Positions 7,415 through 15,275 are shown, counted from the first letter of the stretch. The stretch is 33,614 nucleotides of DNA from Kitasatospora aureofaciens (GCF_019192735.1 NZ_JAHTKP010000077.1:1-33614); one strand, 5' to 3'. Program-made: numbers and translations. The notes: a model not told the origin generated them from the sequence alone.

Positions 7415-7566
7415 CCGCCTCTGACCTGCGACTTCTCCCCCGCCCTCCTCGATACGGCTGCCCGATGCCGGCCCCGCCCCCGATCTCTCACCGCCACCGA
7501 GCGCCCCAACCGCCTCTGACCTGCGGCTTCTCCCCCGCCCTCCTCGATACGGCTGCCCGATGCCGG
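7415..7566. repeat. 57-bp direct repeat pair upstream of the hemerythrin gene
   Basis: Copies at 7415-7471 and 7510-7566 match at 56 of 57 positions, with one A/G difference at 7431 versus 7526. They are offset by 95 bp and separated by 38 bp of unrelated sequence. The second copy ends 48 bp before the hemerythrin ATG. The near identity implies a recent duplication. No coding function is evident. Confidence 0.9.
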
Positions 7567-7614
7567 ACACTGGAAGGAGCGGGGGACGTTTTCCGTGCGA
7601 GAGGCGGGCGCGCC

Positions 7615-8076
7615 ATGAGCCGCAGGCCGGACATCCTCGGCGAGTTCACCGCCGACCATCGGGCGGTCACCGACCTGCTCACCCGGATCGAGGCCACGCC
7701 CGACGGCACCGCCGAACGCGGCGACCTGCTGGCCCAACTCACCGACCTGCTGTTCACCCACTGCGCCGCCGAGGAGGAGCACCTCTTCCCGGTCATCCAG
7801 CACGACGTCCCGGACGGCGGGGCGCTGGTCTTCAGCAGCATCCACGACCACCTGGCGATCGGGCAGTACCTCTCCGACCTGCAGGGCCTCACCCCCGGCG
7901 ACCCCGCCTTCACCACCCTGCTCGGCGGGCTCGCCGACACCGTCCGGCGGCACCTCGACGCCGAGGAGCAGAACCTGTTCCCGGCCGCCCGCAAGGCCCT
8001 CCCCGCCGCCGCCCGCGCGGCGCTCGGCGACCGGCTGCGGGCCGAGCGCGCGGACGTCGCCGAGGCGGGGCCGTGA
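7615..8076 (+). CDS. Hemerythrin HHE-domain protein
   Basis: This 153-residue protein has the four-helix hemerythrin pattern with regularly placed metal ligands: FTADHRAV (His15), FTHCAAEEEHLFPVI, FSSIHDHLAIGQYL and RRHLDAEEQNLFPAA. HHE proteins bind a di-iron centre and sense or handle oxygen, nitric oxide or iron; the cellular role here is not determined. The ATG at 7615 has only a weak GAGAGG-like site. A much longer frame in the same phase begins far upstream but has no domain support. It converges on the VOC gene with 24 bp between stops. Confidence 0.85.
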   Translation: MSRRPDILGEFTADHRAVTDLLTRIEATPDGTAERGDLLAQLTDLLFTHCAAEEEHLFPVIQHDVPDGGALVFSSIHDHLAIGQYLSDLQGLTPGDPAFTTLLGGLADTVRRHLDAEEQNLFPAARKALPAAARAALGDRLRAERADVAEAGP

Positions 8077-8100
8077 GTCGCTCGTTCAGCTCGCCGGGGG

Positions 8101-8889
8101 TCAGCTCTTCGGGCTGACCACCGCGAACCGGCCGCCCTCCGGGTCCTGCAGCCGGGCCACCCGCCCGTACGGGGAGTCGAAGGCCGGCCCCAGTGCCGAA
8201 CCGCCCAGCTGCTCGGCCAGCGCAATCGCGCGGTCGGTGTCGGCGACGGAGAACGACACCTCCCAGTGCGGCGCCGTCCCCGTCGGACCGCCCGCCTGCT
8301 CCTTCGCGAGGGCCGCGACGCTGTGGCCCTCCGCCCGCAGCACCACCCGGTCGTGCTCCCAGCGCACCTCGAACCGCTCCGGGTCGCGGCCGTCCCAGCG
8401 GAACACCTCGCCGTAGAACAGCGCCGCCGCGAACGGGTCCGGGGTGCGCAGCTCGATCCAGACCGGCGCACCCGGCAGGTCCAGCCGCCGGGCCCGGCCC
8501 AGCGGGCCTTCCCAGATGCCGAACACCGCCCCGGCCGGGTCCGCGGCGAACGCCACCCGCCCGGCGTCGAAGGCCAGCGGGCCGACGGCCAGGGTGGCCC
8601 CGCGCTCGCGCACCGCGTCGGCGGCGGCGTCCGCGCTCTCCGTCCCGAAGTAGCTGGTCCACGCGACGGGCATCTCCCAGCCCCCGCCCGCGACCCCCAG
8701 CCCGGCCACCGCCTCCCCGCCGGTCACCGCGTGCACGTACGGGCCGAAGCGGTCCGGCCCCGGCTCGAACTCCCACCCGAGCAGCGGCCTGTAGAACGCC
8801 TTCGCCCCCTCCAGATCCCGGGCCGTCAGGCTCACCCAGCACGGAACGGCCGCCACGCAGCGCACCCGTGCGGTCTCACCGCTGCCCAT
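8101..8889 (-). CDS. VOC-family (glyoxalase/bleomycin-resistance fold) protein, two domains
   Basis: The 262-residue product contains two tandem VOC modules. The first (about residues 13-130) has PCWVSLTARDLEGAKAFYRPLLGWEFEP. The second (about 140-260) has IELRTPDPFAAALFYGEVFRW, ending DPEGGRFAVVSPKS. Members bind metals and act as lyases, dioxygenases or drug-binding proteins; the specific reaction cannot be told from sequence. The ATG at 8889 was preferred over 8946 because GGAGG stands 6-7 nt before it. No signal peptide is seen. Confidence 0.85.
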   Translation of the reverse strand: MGSGETARVRCVAAVPCWVSLTARDLEGAKAFYRPLLGWEFEPGPDRFGPYVHAVTGGEAVAGLGVAGGGWEMPVAWTSYFGTESADAAADAVRERGATLAVGPLAFDAGRVAFAADPAGAVFGIWEGPLGRARRLDLPGAPVWIELRTPDPFAAALFYGEVFRWDGRDPERFEVRWEHDRVVLRAEGHSVAALAKEQAGGPTGTAPHWEVSFSVADTDRAIALAEQLGGSALGPAFDSPYGRVARLQDPEGGRFAVVSPKS

Positions 8890-9012
8890 CGCGGACCTCC
8901 TCGCCACCACCCGGCCGCCGGGCCCCTCCCGACTCCCACGACCCACCGGCCGCCCGGGACGCCCACAGCCTAGGTCGACGGGCGTACGCCCCGGCGGAAG
9001 GCACGACCGGGA

Positions 9013-9594
9013 TCAGCGCACCCAGTTCTTGAGCGGCTCAGTGTCCAAGGAGATGCCGACCGGCTCGGGAAGACGGACGGTCTTGCCGAAAGGGAGGATC
9101 TGGACGGTCTCGTAGCGAACACCGTCGGGCTCGCTGTAGACGGTGACCTCGGCGGAGTCCCGGTCGATCAACAGGTAGACGGGGATGCCGGTTTCGGCGT
9201 ACGCGCGGGGCTTCTCGACGCGGTCCCGGCGCTCGGTGTCCGAGTCGCAGGAGGTAACCTCCACGACCATCAGAACACCATTGGTGCTGGCCCACTCCCC
9301 CTGGCCGGCAACGGTCCCGCTGGGAGCGAGCGTGCCGTCCGGGTGAGCGCGTCCACCGCGGTAAGTCTGAATCTTCAGGCCGTGGTTGTACAACCACAAC
9401 TCGGGCCGCGCCTGGATACAGATCCGCGTCAGCCACTCGATGATCATGCTGTGGTCGCCGTCCGGCACGGGCTTGATCCCTAGCTTCCCGTTGATGAACT
9501 CCAGCCGGATGCCTAGGGCGGTCCGGGTCAGATGACGGGCGAATTCCTCGAACTCCTCGGGCAGCATCTGCGGGCGGTCGGAGATCGCGGTCAT
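9013..9594 (-). CDS. Uma2-family (DUF820) PD-(D/E)XK nuclease-fold protein
   Basis: The 193-residue protein has the Uma2 layout: an N-terminal LPEEFEEF, the acidic RLEFINGKL, the PDG core in AHPDGTLAP, then VVEVTSCDSDTERRDRVEKP with the E-x-T and Lys of the fold, followed by YAETGIPVYLLID. The candidate nuclease residues are all present. Uma2 proteins are abundant in Streptomyces and cyanobacteria, with little known of their function. The ATG is preceded by AAGGAGGAAAG at about 6 nt. The 365 bp upstream hold no gene on this strand. Confidence 0.88.
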   Translation of the reverse strand: MTAISDRPQMLPEEFEEFARHLTRTALGIRLEFINGKLGIKPVPDGDHSMIIEWLTRICIQARPELWLYNHGLKIQTYRGGRAHPDGTLAPSGTVAGQGEWASTNGVLMVVEVTSCDSDTERRDRVEKPRAYAETGIPVYLLIDRDSAEVTVYSEPDGVRYETVQILPFGKTVRLPEPVGISLDTEPLKNWVR

Positions 9595-9881
9595 GGGCTT
9601 TCCTCCTTCGCCTGGGCACCCCCTGGTGAAACGAGCACACCGGCAAGTGGTTACGGGCCGTCCGGCTTCTGACGATAGCGCCCGCCGCCCGGCTGCGGGT
9701 GGGTCACGGCCTGGCGGAGGGGTGGGGCGTCAGGCGTTTCTGGATCACCTCGGAGACGATCACGCTCGCGGGGCTGGACGGGGCCGACCCGGCCGCCCAC
9801 CCGGCTGCCGAGTCACCTGGAGAGCAACCTGGCGCCGTCCGATGCAGGTGTGACGCAGGTCACGCTCCAGGGCGAAATTTC
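9595..9881. other. Gene-free stretch before the TetR operators
   Basis: I see no convincing gene here. An open frame runs through from 9699 into the TetR gene, but it lacks a start site and family resemblance before 9960. The stretch must hold the Uma2 promoter and any elements upstream of the paired operators at 9882-9937. Confidence 0.5.
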
Positions 9882-9937
9882 CGGGGACTGAATCCCCGTT
9901 TGCTCTTTCGTAGGCAGAAGCGGGGAGAACTTCCCCG
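9882..9937. promoter_or_regulatory. Paired GGGGA/TCCCC inverted repeats upstream of the TetR gene
   Basis: CGGGGACTGAATCCCCG (9882-9898) and CGGGGAGAACTTCCCCG (9921-9937) each have 6-bp arms around a 5-bp spacer. Their centres (9890 and 9929) are 39 bp apart. The second ends 8 bp before the AAGGAG of the TetR gene, so autoregulation is likely. A near-identical pair, also 39 bp apart, precedes the cytochrome b gene (12465-12519). Confidence 0.75.
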
Positions 9938-9959
9938 GTATCCTGAAGGAGCAGTCGCC

Positions 9960-10640
9960 ATGACCACCGCCGCCACCCAGCCGGCCCGTCCCGTGGAGAC
10001 CGTCCGTGCGCCCAAACTGCGCGCCGACGCGACCCGCAACCGGGAGCGGATCGTCCTGGCGGCCCGCGACGCCTTCGTCGAGCTCGGCCCGGACGTGCCG
10101 CTCGACGAGGTCGCGAAGCGGGCGGGCGTCGGCAACGCCACGCTGTACCGGAACTTCCCGGACCGCGCGGCGTTGATCCGCGAAGTGGCGCTGCTCGTCA
10201 AGAACCGCATCCTGGCCCTCGCCGAGACGGCGACGGCCGCTGCGGACGCGCCCGGCGGCATCAGCCCGTTCGACGCACTCCAGCAGTTCGCGCACGCGGC
10301 CGTCGAGGAGAAGGTCGGCGCGCTGTGCCCGCTGTTCACCGACCGGATCGACCCGTTCGACCCCGAGCTGGTCGAGACCCGCGAGCGCCTGACGGCCGCC
10401 GTGGGCGGTCTGCTGGAGCGCGCCCGCGCGGCGGGCGAGCTGCGGCCGGACGTCGACCACGGTGACCTGTTCATCGCGATCAGCCAGCTGACCCGGCCGC
10501 TGCCGGGCACCTCCTGCCGGCTGCTCGACGACTTCGTCCACCGGCACCTGCAGCTGTTCCTGGACGGCCTGCGGGCGCCCGCCCGCTCGGTCCTGCCCGG
10601 CCGGGCCGCGACCTTCGAGGACTTCCACGCCCACCACTGA
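9960..10640 (+). CDS. TetR-family transcriptional repressor
   Basis: The 226-residue protein has a TetR DNA-binding domain at about residues 20-70, with VAKRAGVGNATLYRNFPDRAAL as the helix-turn-helix. It is followed by an all-helical ligand domain including RLTAAVGGLLERARAAGELR. It starts at ATG 9960 with AAGGAG 8 nt upstream. It precedes a DHA2 exporter on the same strand, a common repressor-pump arrangement. Two inverted-repeat pairs with the same half-site stand before this gene and before the downstream cytochrome b gene, so it probably represses both units. The ligand is unknown. The 3' end is repeated downstream (10632-10682). Confidence 0.9.
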   Translation: MTTAATQPARPVETVRAPKLRADATRNRERIVLAARDAFVELGPDVPLDEVAKRAGVGNATLYRNFPDRAALIREVALLVKNRILALAETATAAADAPGGISPFDALQQFAHAAVEEKVGALCPLFTDRIDPFDPELVETRERLTAAVGGLLERARAAGELRPDVDHGDLFIAISQLTRPLPGTSCRLLDDFVHRHLQLFLDGLRAPARSVLPGRAATFEDFHAHH

Positions 10641-10682
10641 TCCGCCCCACCACTGACCGACCACCGGCACGACCACTGACCG
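10632..10682. repeat. Short reiterations of the TetR gene 3' end
   Basis: CACCACTGA, containing the stop codon at 10638-10640, recurs as CACCACTGA ending at 10655 and as GACCACTGACC near 10671-10681. Spacing is irregular, so this is a loose repeat rather than a clean tandem array. Confidence 0.5.
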
Positions 10683-10810
10683 TTCAGGGCCCCTGACGAC
10701 CGGAACCACCGGCCCGCCAGGCCCGACTCCCGCACGCCTTCGTACGGCGCTCCCGTACGCCCGTTGACCGTTCACGCACCACACACACGCACCGTGAAGT
10801 GAGTACCCCC

Positions 10811-12340
10811 ATGCCTGAAACCGACGCCCGCCCGGCGACGCTGCCCGATCCCCGGCGCTGGAAGGCGCTGATCTTCATCGGCCTCGCCCAGCTGATGGTC
10901 GTGCTCGACGCGACCATCGTGAACATCGCCCTGCCCTCCGCCCAGCGGGACCTCGGCATCTCCGACGGCAACCGCCAGTGGGTGATCACCGCCTACGCGC
11001 TGGCCTTCGGCGGCCTGCTGCTGTTCGGCGGCCGGATCGCCGACCTGTGGGGCCGCAAGCGCACCTTCGTGGTAGGCCTGACCGGCTTCGCGCTCGCCTC
11101 CGCGCTCGGCGGCGCCGCCGTCAACACCACGATGCTGCTCGGCGCCCGCGCCCTCCAGGGCGTGTTCGGCGCCCTGCTCGCCCCGGCCGCGCTCTCCCTG
11201 CTCGCGGTGACCTTCACCGAGGCGAAGGAGCGCGCCAAGGCCTTCGGCATCTACGGCGCGATCGCCGGTGGCGGTGGCGCCATCGGCCTGATCCTCGGCG
11301 GCCTGCTGACCGAGTACATGAACTGGCGCTGGACCTTCTTCGTCAACATCCCGTTCGCCATCGTGGCCGCCGCCGGCGCCGTCCTGGTGATCCGCGAGCC
11401 CGCCGAGGGCCGCAACCGCAACCGGCTGGACGTCCCCGGTGTGCTGCTGGTGACCACCGGCCTGGTCTCCCTGGTCTACGGCTTCACCCGCGCCGAGTCG
11501 AGCGGCTGGTCGGCCGGCAGCACGATCGGCCTGTTCGTCGCGGCGGCCGTGCTGCTGACCGCGTTCGTGCTGGTCGAGCGGAAGGTCAAGGCCCCGCTGC
11601 TGCCGCTGCGCGTGGTTCTGGACCGCAACCGCGGCGGGGTGTACCTGTCGCTGGGCCTGGCTGTGATCGGCATGTTCGGTCTCTTCCTGTTCCTGACCTA
11701 CTACCTGCAGATCGTGCTCGGCTACAGCCCTGTGCTGACCGGCATCGCCTTCCTGCCCATGGTGGCGGGCATGATCACCGGCTCGACCCAGATCGGCGCC
11801 CGGCTGATGACCCGGGTCCCGGCGCGCTTCCTGATGGCGCCCGGCTTCCTGGTCGCCTCGATCGGCATGCTGATCCTGACCCAGATCGACCTGAACACCT
11901 CCTACCCGGCGCTGATCCTGCCCGGCCTGATCCTGATGGGCCTCGGCATGGGCACCGCGTTCATGCCGGCCATGAGCCTGGCCACGCACGGCGTCCAGCC
12001 GCGCGACGCGGGCGTGGCGTCGGCCATGGTGAACACCTCGCAGCAGGTCGGCGGCGCGATCGGCACCGCCCTGCTGAACACCATCGCGGCCAGCGCCACC
12101 ACCAGCTGGCTGGCCGCGCACGCGGGTGCCGCGGCGGCCTCCCCCGCCGCCGCGAAGGCGGTGCAGTTCCAGGGCATGGTGCACGGCTTCTCGACCGCGA
12201 TCTGGGTGTCCTTCGGGATCCTGGTGGCGGCCTCGACGGTCGCCTTCACCTTCGTCACCGCCGGCCGCCCCGGCGGCGCGACGGCCGGCTCGGGCGCCGG
12301 CGCCCAGGAGAGCAACGAGGTGCCGGTCCTGGTGCACTGA
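10811..12340 (+). CDS. DHA2-family (EmrB/QacA-type) 14-TM MFS drug exporter
   Basis: The 509-residue membrane protein opens with WKALIFIGLAQLMVVLDATIVNIALPSAQRDL, the DHA2 motif D1 in the first helix. Motif A is present as FGGRIADLWGRKRTF, and motif C-like glycines lie in AIAGGGGAIGLILGGLL. It should expel hydrophobic or cationic toxins using the proton gradient. The ATG at 10811 was chosen with GTGAG about 7 nt before it; an in-frame GTG at 10799 would add four residues. It follows the TetR gene by 170 bp. A hairpin terminator lies after it, before the cytochrome b operators. Confidence 0.92.
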   Translation: MPETDARPATLPDPRRWKALIFIGLAQLMVVLDATIVNIALPSAQRDLGISDGNRQWVITAYALAFGGLLLFGGRIADLWGRKRTFVVGLTGFALASALGGAAVNTTMLLGARALQGVFGALLAPAALSLLAVTFTEAKERAKAFGIYGAIAGGGGAIGLILGGLLTEYMNWRWTFFVNIPFAIVAAAGAVLVIREPAEGRNRNRLDVPGVLLVTTGLVSLVYGFTRAESSGWSAGSTIGLFVAAAVLLTAFVLVERKVKAPLLPLRVVLDRNRGGVYLSLGLAVIGMFGLFLFLTYYLQIVLGYSPVLTGIAFLPMVAGMITGSTQIGARLMTRVPARFLMAPGFLVASIGMLILTQIDLNTSYPALILPGLILMGLGMGTAFMPAMSLATHGVQPRDAGVASAMVNTSQQVGGAIGTALLNTIAASATTSWLAAHAGAAAASPAAAKAVQFQGMVHGFSTAIWVSFGILVAASTVAFTFVTAGRPGGATAGSGAGAQESNEVPVLVH

Positions 12341-12367
12341 CCCTCACGGGGTGACTCGGGTGCGTAC

Positions 12368-12405
12368 GCGGCCCGTCCGGTGTCTCACGGCACCGGGCGG
12401 GCCGC
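12368..12405 (+). terminator. 15-bp hairpin after the exporter gene
   Basis: GCGGCCCGTCCGGTG (12368-12382) pairs with CACCGGGCGGGCCGC (12391-12405) with one mismatch around an 8-nt loop. It lies 28 bp past the exporter stop. It suggests the TetR/exporter transcript ends here and that cytochrome b has its own promoter. Confidence 0.75.
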
Positions 12406-12464
12406 TCGCCGTTTCTCCGAACCCGCGCTGGTGAGACAGGTCGCAGGCACCCCCCGGGTAGAAG

Positions 12465-12519
12465 TGGGGATCATTCCCCGATTATCGTGGCCTCAGCAAG
12501 AAACGGGGAACAATCCCCG
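12465..12519. promoter_or_regulatory. Paired GGGGA/TCCCC inverted repeats upstream of the cytochrome b gene
   Basis: TGGGGATCATTCCCCG (12465-12480) and CGGGGAACAATCCCCG (12504-12519) have the same half-site as the pair before the TetR gene, with a 4-bp instead of 5-bp spacer. Centres are at 12472.5 and 12511.5, again 39 bp apart. The second ends 26 bp before the cytochrome b ATG. Control by the upstream TetR protein is the simplest reading. Confidence 0.75.
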
Positions 12520-12545
12520 CTTCCTTCCGACCGAGGTGCGTGGAC

Positions 12546-14156
12546 ATGACCCGGAATCAGAACCCAGGACGGGCACAGCGGGCCGCCGACTGGGCGGACG
12601 GCCGGCTGGGGATCTACACCCTGGCCAGGGCCAACCTGCGCAAGATCTTCCCGGACCACTGGTCCTTCATGCTGGGCGAGATCTGCCTGTACACGTTTCT
12701 GATCATCATCCTGACCGGCGTCTGGCTAACCTTGTTCTTCAAGCCGAGCATGGGCGAGGTCATCTACGACGGCTCGTACGTCCCGCTCAAGGGCGTGCCC
12801 ATGTCGGAGGCCTACGCCTCGACCGTCGGCATCAACTTCGAGGTGCGCGGCGGCCTGCTGATCCGGCAGATCCACCACTGGGCCGCCATCGTCTTCGTCG
12901 CGGCCATGTTCGTGCACATGATGCGCGTCTTCTTCACCGGCGCGTTCCGCAAGCCGCGCGAGATCAACTGGCTGTTCGGCTTCCTGCTGCTCTTCCTCGG
13001 CATGCTCGACGGCTTCTTCGGCTACTCGCTCCCGGACGACCTGCTGTCGGGCACCGGCATCCGGTTCATCGAGGGCGTGGTGCTGGCCGTGCCGGTGGTG
13101 GGCACGTACATCCAGATGTTCCTGTTCGGCGGGGAGTTCCCGGGGCACGACATCATCCCGCGGTTCTTCACCATCCACGTGCTGCTGATCCCCGGCATCA
13201 TGCTGGGGCTGCTGGTGGCGCACCTGATCCTGGTCTTCTACCACAAGCACACCCAGTGGGCCGGGCCCGGCAAGACCGAGAAGAACGTCGTCGGCATGCC
13301 GCTCATGCCCGTCTACATGGCGAAGGCGGGCGGGTTCTTCTTCCTGGTGTTCGGCATCGTCGCGCTGATGTCGGCCGTCGCCACCGTCAACCCGATCTGG
13401 GCGTACGGCCCGTACCGTCCCGACCAGGTCTCCACCGACGCACAGCCGGACTGGTACATGGGCTTCGCCGAGGGCCTCATCCGGGTGATGCCCGGCTGGG
13501 AGATCGGGCTGTGGGGGCACACCCTCAACCTCGGGGTGCTCATCCCGTTCACGCTCTTCCCGGTCATCCTGGGCGCGATCGCCGTCTACCCGTTCGTCGA
13601 GAGCTGGGTGACGAACGACCGGCGCGAGCACCACCTGCTGGACCGGCCACGCAACGCGCCCGTCCGCACCGCGCTCGGCGCCGCCTGGATCAGCGTCTAC
13701 CTGGTGATGCTCGCGGGCGGCGGGAACGACCTGATCGCCACCCATCTGCACCTGTCGCTCAACGCGATCACGTACTTCGTCCGGATCGGGTTCTTCGTCG
13801 CGCCGGTCGTGACCTTCGTCGTCACCAAGCGGTGGTGCCTCGGCCTCCAGCGCAGGGACAGGGAGAAGGTGCTGCACGGGCGCGAGACCGGCATCATCAA
13901 GCGGCTGCAGCACGGCGAGTTCACCGAGGTGCACGCCGGGCTCGCGCCCGCCGAACTGCACCGGCTCACCGCACACAAGCAGCCCAACCCCCTCGAAGCG
14001 GCGGCCCCGATCGACGAGAATGGAGTCGCCCACCCGGCGGGGGTGCTCACCCGCGCCCGCGCGAGGCTGTCCCGTGGGTTCTACGGCGAGCACGCCCGGA
14101 TCGCCAAGGCCACCGCCGAGGAGTACCGCGAGATCACCGAGGGCCACGGGCACTGA
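12546..14156 (+). CDS. qcrB: Cytochrome b subunit of the bc1 complex, stand-alone QcrB paralogue
   Basis: The 536-residue membrane protein is full length for actinobacterial QcrB. IRQIHHWAAIVFVAAMFVHMMR (residues 106-127) and FFTIHVLLIPG with LLVAHLILVFYHKH hold the paired heme-ligating histidines. QPDWYMGF near residue 302 is the actinobacterial form of the PEWY quinol-oxidation loop. GYSLPDDLLSGTG and the C-terminal GRETGIIKRLQHGEFTEVH are also typical. It should oxidise menaquinol within a bc1 complex. Unlike the housekeeping operon, no qcrC or qcrA is beside it; it sits behind operators matching those of the TetR/exporter unit. ATG 12546 was preferred (GAGG 9 nt upstream); an in-frame GTG lies at 12540. 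Confidence 0.92.
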   Translation: MTRNQNPGRAQRAADWADGRLGIYTLARANLRKIFPDHWSFMLGEICLYTFLIIILTGVWLTLFFKPSMGEVIYDGSYVPLKGVPMSEAYASTVGINFEVRGGLLIRQIHHWAAIVFVAAMFVHMMRVFFTGAFRKPREINWLFGFLLLFLGMLDGFFGYSLPDDLLSGTGIRFIEGVVLAVPVVGTYIQMFLFGGEFPGHDIIPRFFTIHVLLIPGIMLGLLVAHLILVFYHKHTQWAGPGKTEKNVVGMPLMPVYMAKAGGFFFLVFGIVALMSAVATVNPIWAYGPYRPDQVSTDAQPDWYMGFAEGLIRVMPGWEIGLWGHTLNLGVLIPFTLFPVILGAIAVYPFVESWVTNDRREHHLLDRPRNAPVRTALGAAWISVYLVMLAGGGNDLIATHLHLSLNAITYFVRIGFFVAPVVTFVVTKRWCLGLQRRDREKVLHGRETGIIKRLQHGEFTEVHAGLAPAELHRLTAHKQPNPLEAAAPIDENGVAHPAGVLTRARARLSRGFYGEHARIAKATAEEYREITEGHGH

Positions 14157-14227
14157 GCCTGGAACTGCGGGCACGTCTCCAGCTGCGGCCCTAACGAACG
14201 AGGCCCCCACGGACGAGGGAGGACATC

Positions 14228-14668
14228 GTGCACGACCGTACCGACCAGCTCGCCGACAGCAGATACCTCCTGCTCACCACCTTCGGCGACGACGGCAGCC
14301 GGCTCGACTCGCAGATCTGGGTGGTCGCCGACGGCCCCGCCCTCGGCATCTGGACCCCGGCCCACTCCGGCGAGGCCGAGCGGATCCGGCGCCACCCCAA
14401 GGCGCTGGTCGGCCCCTGCGACGCCCACGGGCGCCCGACCGGGCGCCAGGTCCCGGCCCGCGCACGGCTCTGCGACGCCGACGCGACCGCGCGCTACCGC
14501 ACCTCGCTGATCAACAAGTACGGCCTGACGGCGCTGATCGTCCTGGCCCGCAGCCGGTTCCGGGTCGGGCTGGACGGGACGGTCGGCATCCGGATCACGG
14601 TCAACGAGCTGGAGCAGCGGCTGATCGGGCCGGAGTGGGAGCTGCCGGGTTCGTACTGCGTGAACTGA
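14228..14668 (+). CDS. PPOX-class F420-dependent oxidoreductase-like protein
   Basis: This 146-residue split-barrel protein resembles the PPOX/F420-dependent FDOR family: YLLLTTFGDDGSRLDSQIWVV, ALGIWTPAHSGEAERIRRHP, and a central VGPCDAHGRPTGRQVPARAR. Such proteins bind F420 or flavins and reduce quinones, coumarins and other conjugated compounds; the cofactor here is inferred. The GTG start has AGGGAGGA 5-8 nt upstream. It follows the cytochrome b gene by 71 bp with no clear terminator, so the two are probably co-transcribed. Its 3' end, including the stop, is reiterated downstream. Confidence 0.8.
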   Translation: MHDRTDQLADSRYLLLTTFGDDGSRLDSQIWVVADGPALGIWTPAHSGEAERIRRHPKALVGPCDAHGRPTGRQVPARARLCDADATARYRTSLINKYGLTALIVLARSRFRVGLDGTVGIRITVNELEQRLIGPEWELPGSYCVN

Positions 14669-14729
14669 CGGCTCGCCGGCTCACTCCGACGAGCTGACGA
14701 CTCGCTCCGAACTGACGGCTCGCTCCGAC
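14663..14729. repeat. 18-bp tandem repeat copying the PPOX gene 3' end
   Basis: CTGACGACTCGCTCCGAA (14694-14711) and CTGACGGCTCGCTCCGAC (14712-14729) are adjacent. AACTGACGGCTCGC, which includes the PPOX stop codon at 14666-14668, is at 14663-14676 and is copied at the junction of the second unit. Confidence 0.75.
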
Positions 14730-14769
14730 GCGCCGGGGACCGGTTCTCATCGGCCCCCGGCGTTCGGCG

Positions 14770-14807
14770 TTCCGGGGCGGCGGTGCTCTTCCGGGGCGGC
14801 GGTGCTC
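14770..14807. repeat. 19-bp perfect tandem repeat at the end of the zinc-knuckle gene
   Basis: TTCCGGGGCGGCGGTGCTC occurs at 14770-14788 and 14789-14807 without mismatch. The second copy overlaps the stop codon (14806-14808) of the minus-strand gene. Confidence 0.85.
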
Positions 14808-15009
14808 AGAGTCCGTTGTCCGGGGCCTTCGCGAGGTCCCCCGGCTCGCACGCCTCCCGGCCGGTCGCCACGTGCACGACCTTGACGGCCCGCTCGGGAC
14901 CGCCGGGCACCACCCGCTGCTCGTGCCCGCAGCGCGGGCAGATCAGCGGGATGCGCGGCCGGTACGACGACTCCCGCTCCCGCGAGGCGGCCGGGTCGGC
15001 GCCGGTCAC
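14806..15009 (-). CDS. Small zinc-knuckle protein of unknown function
   Basis: The predicted 67-residue product starts VTGADPAASRERESSYRPR and contains IPLICPRCGHEQRVV, a CxxC-GH half zinc ribbon. One further Cys follows in GREACEPG, so a full four-ligand site would need His or a partner chain. The GTG (15007-15009) overlaps the stop of the DUF1876 gene as GTGA, implying translational coupling. A longer frame starting at 15291 has low-complexity arginine- and proline-rich sequence in the region occupied by DUF1876 and is not supported. Function is unknown. Confidence 0.6.
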   Translation of the reverse strand: MTGADPAASRERESSYRPRIPLICPRCGHEQRVVPGGPERAVKVVHVATGREACEPGDLAKAPDNGL

Positions 15010-15275
15010 GTCAGCGGGTGGGTCGGGACCGGGCTGACGTCCTGGATCTCGCCGTGGGCCTTGGTGAGAAGCTGCGAGGCGAGGTCGTTGAGCGCGCGGG
15101 CCCCCGCGATCTCCTCGCCGACCCGAAGCTGTTCCGGGTCCGAGGGGTGGCGGCTGCTGTAGCCGTGGGCGCGCACTTCGGTCCCGTCGCCGAGCCGGAG
15201 CAGGGCGGCGGCGGTCGTCCGCGGGCCCTCCTCGCGGAATTCCATCTCGATGTGCCAACCGACCAGAGTCTGCAT
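15006..15275 (-). CDS. DUF1876-family protein
   Basis: The 89-residue protein begins MQTLVGWHIEMEFREEGPRT and contains ALLRLGDGTEVRAHGYSSRHPSDPEQ, matching the actinobacterial DUF1876 family, which is predicted to adopt a small dsRBD-like alpha/beta fold. The ATG is preceded by GGAGGTGAT, an extended ribosome binding site, 5-6 nt away, so strong translation is expected. It is the first gene of a two-gene unit with the zinc-knuckle gene. No molecular function is established for the family. Confidence 0.8.
   Translation of the reverse strand: MQTLVGWHIEMEFREEGPRTTAAALLRLGDGTEVRAHGYSSRHPSDPEQLRVGEEIAGARALNDLASQLLTKAHGEIQDVSPVPTHPLT

Noticed and set aside
6605..7570. Upstream extension of the DoxX frame
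   Set aside because: It crosses the palindromic operators and lies antisense to the mycothiol-isomerase-like gene. The sequence before 6604 is unconserved.
10772..12337. Minus-strand open frame antisense to the exporter
   Set aside because: Low-complexity Gly/His/Gln/Arg composition; the plus-strand protein has clear DHA2 motifs.
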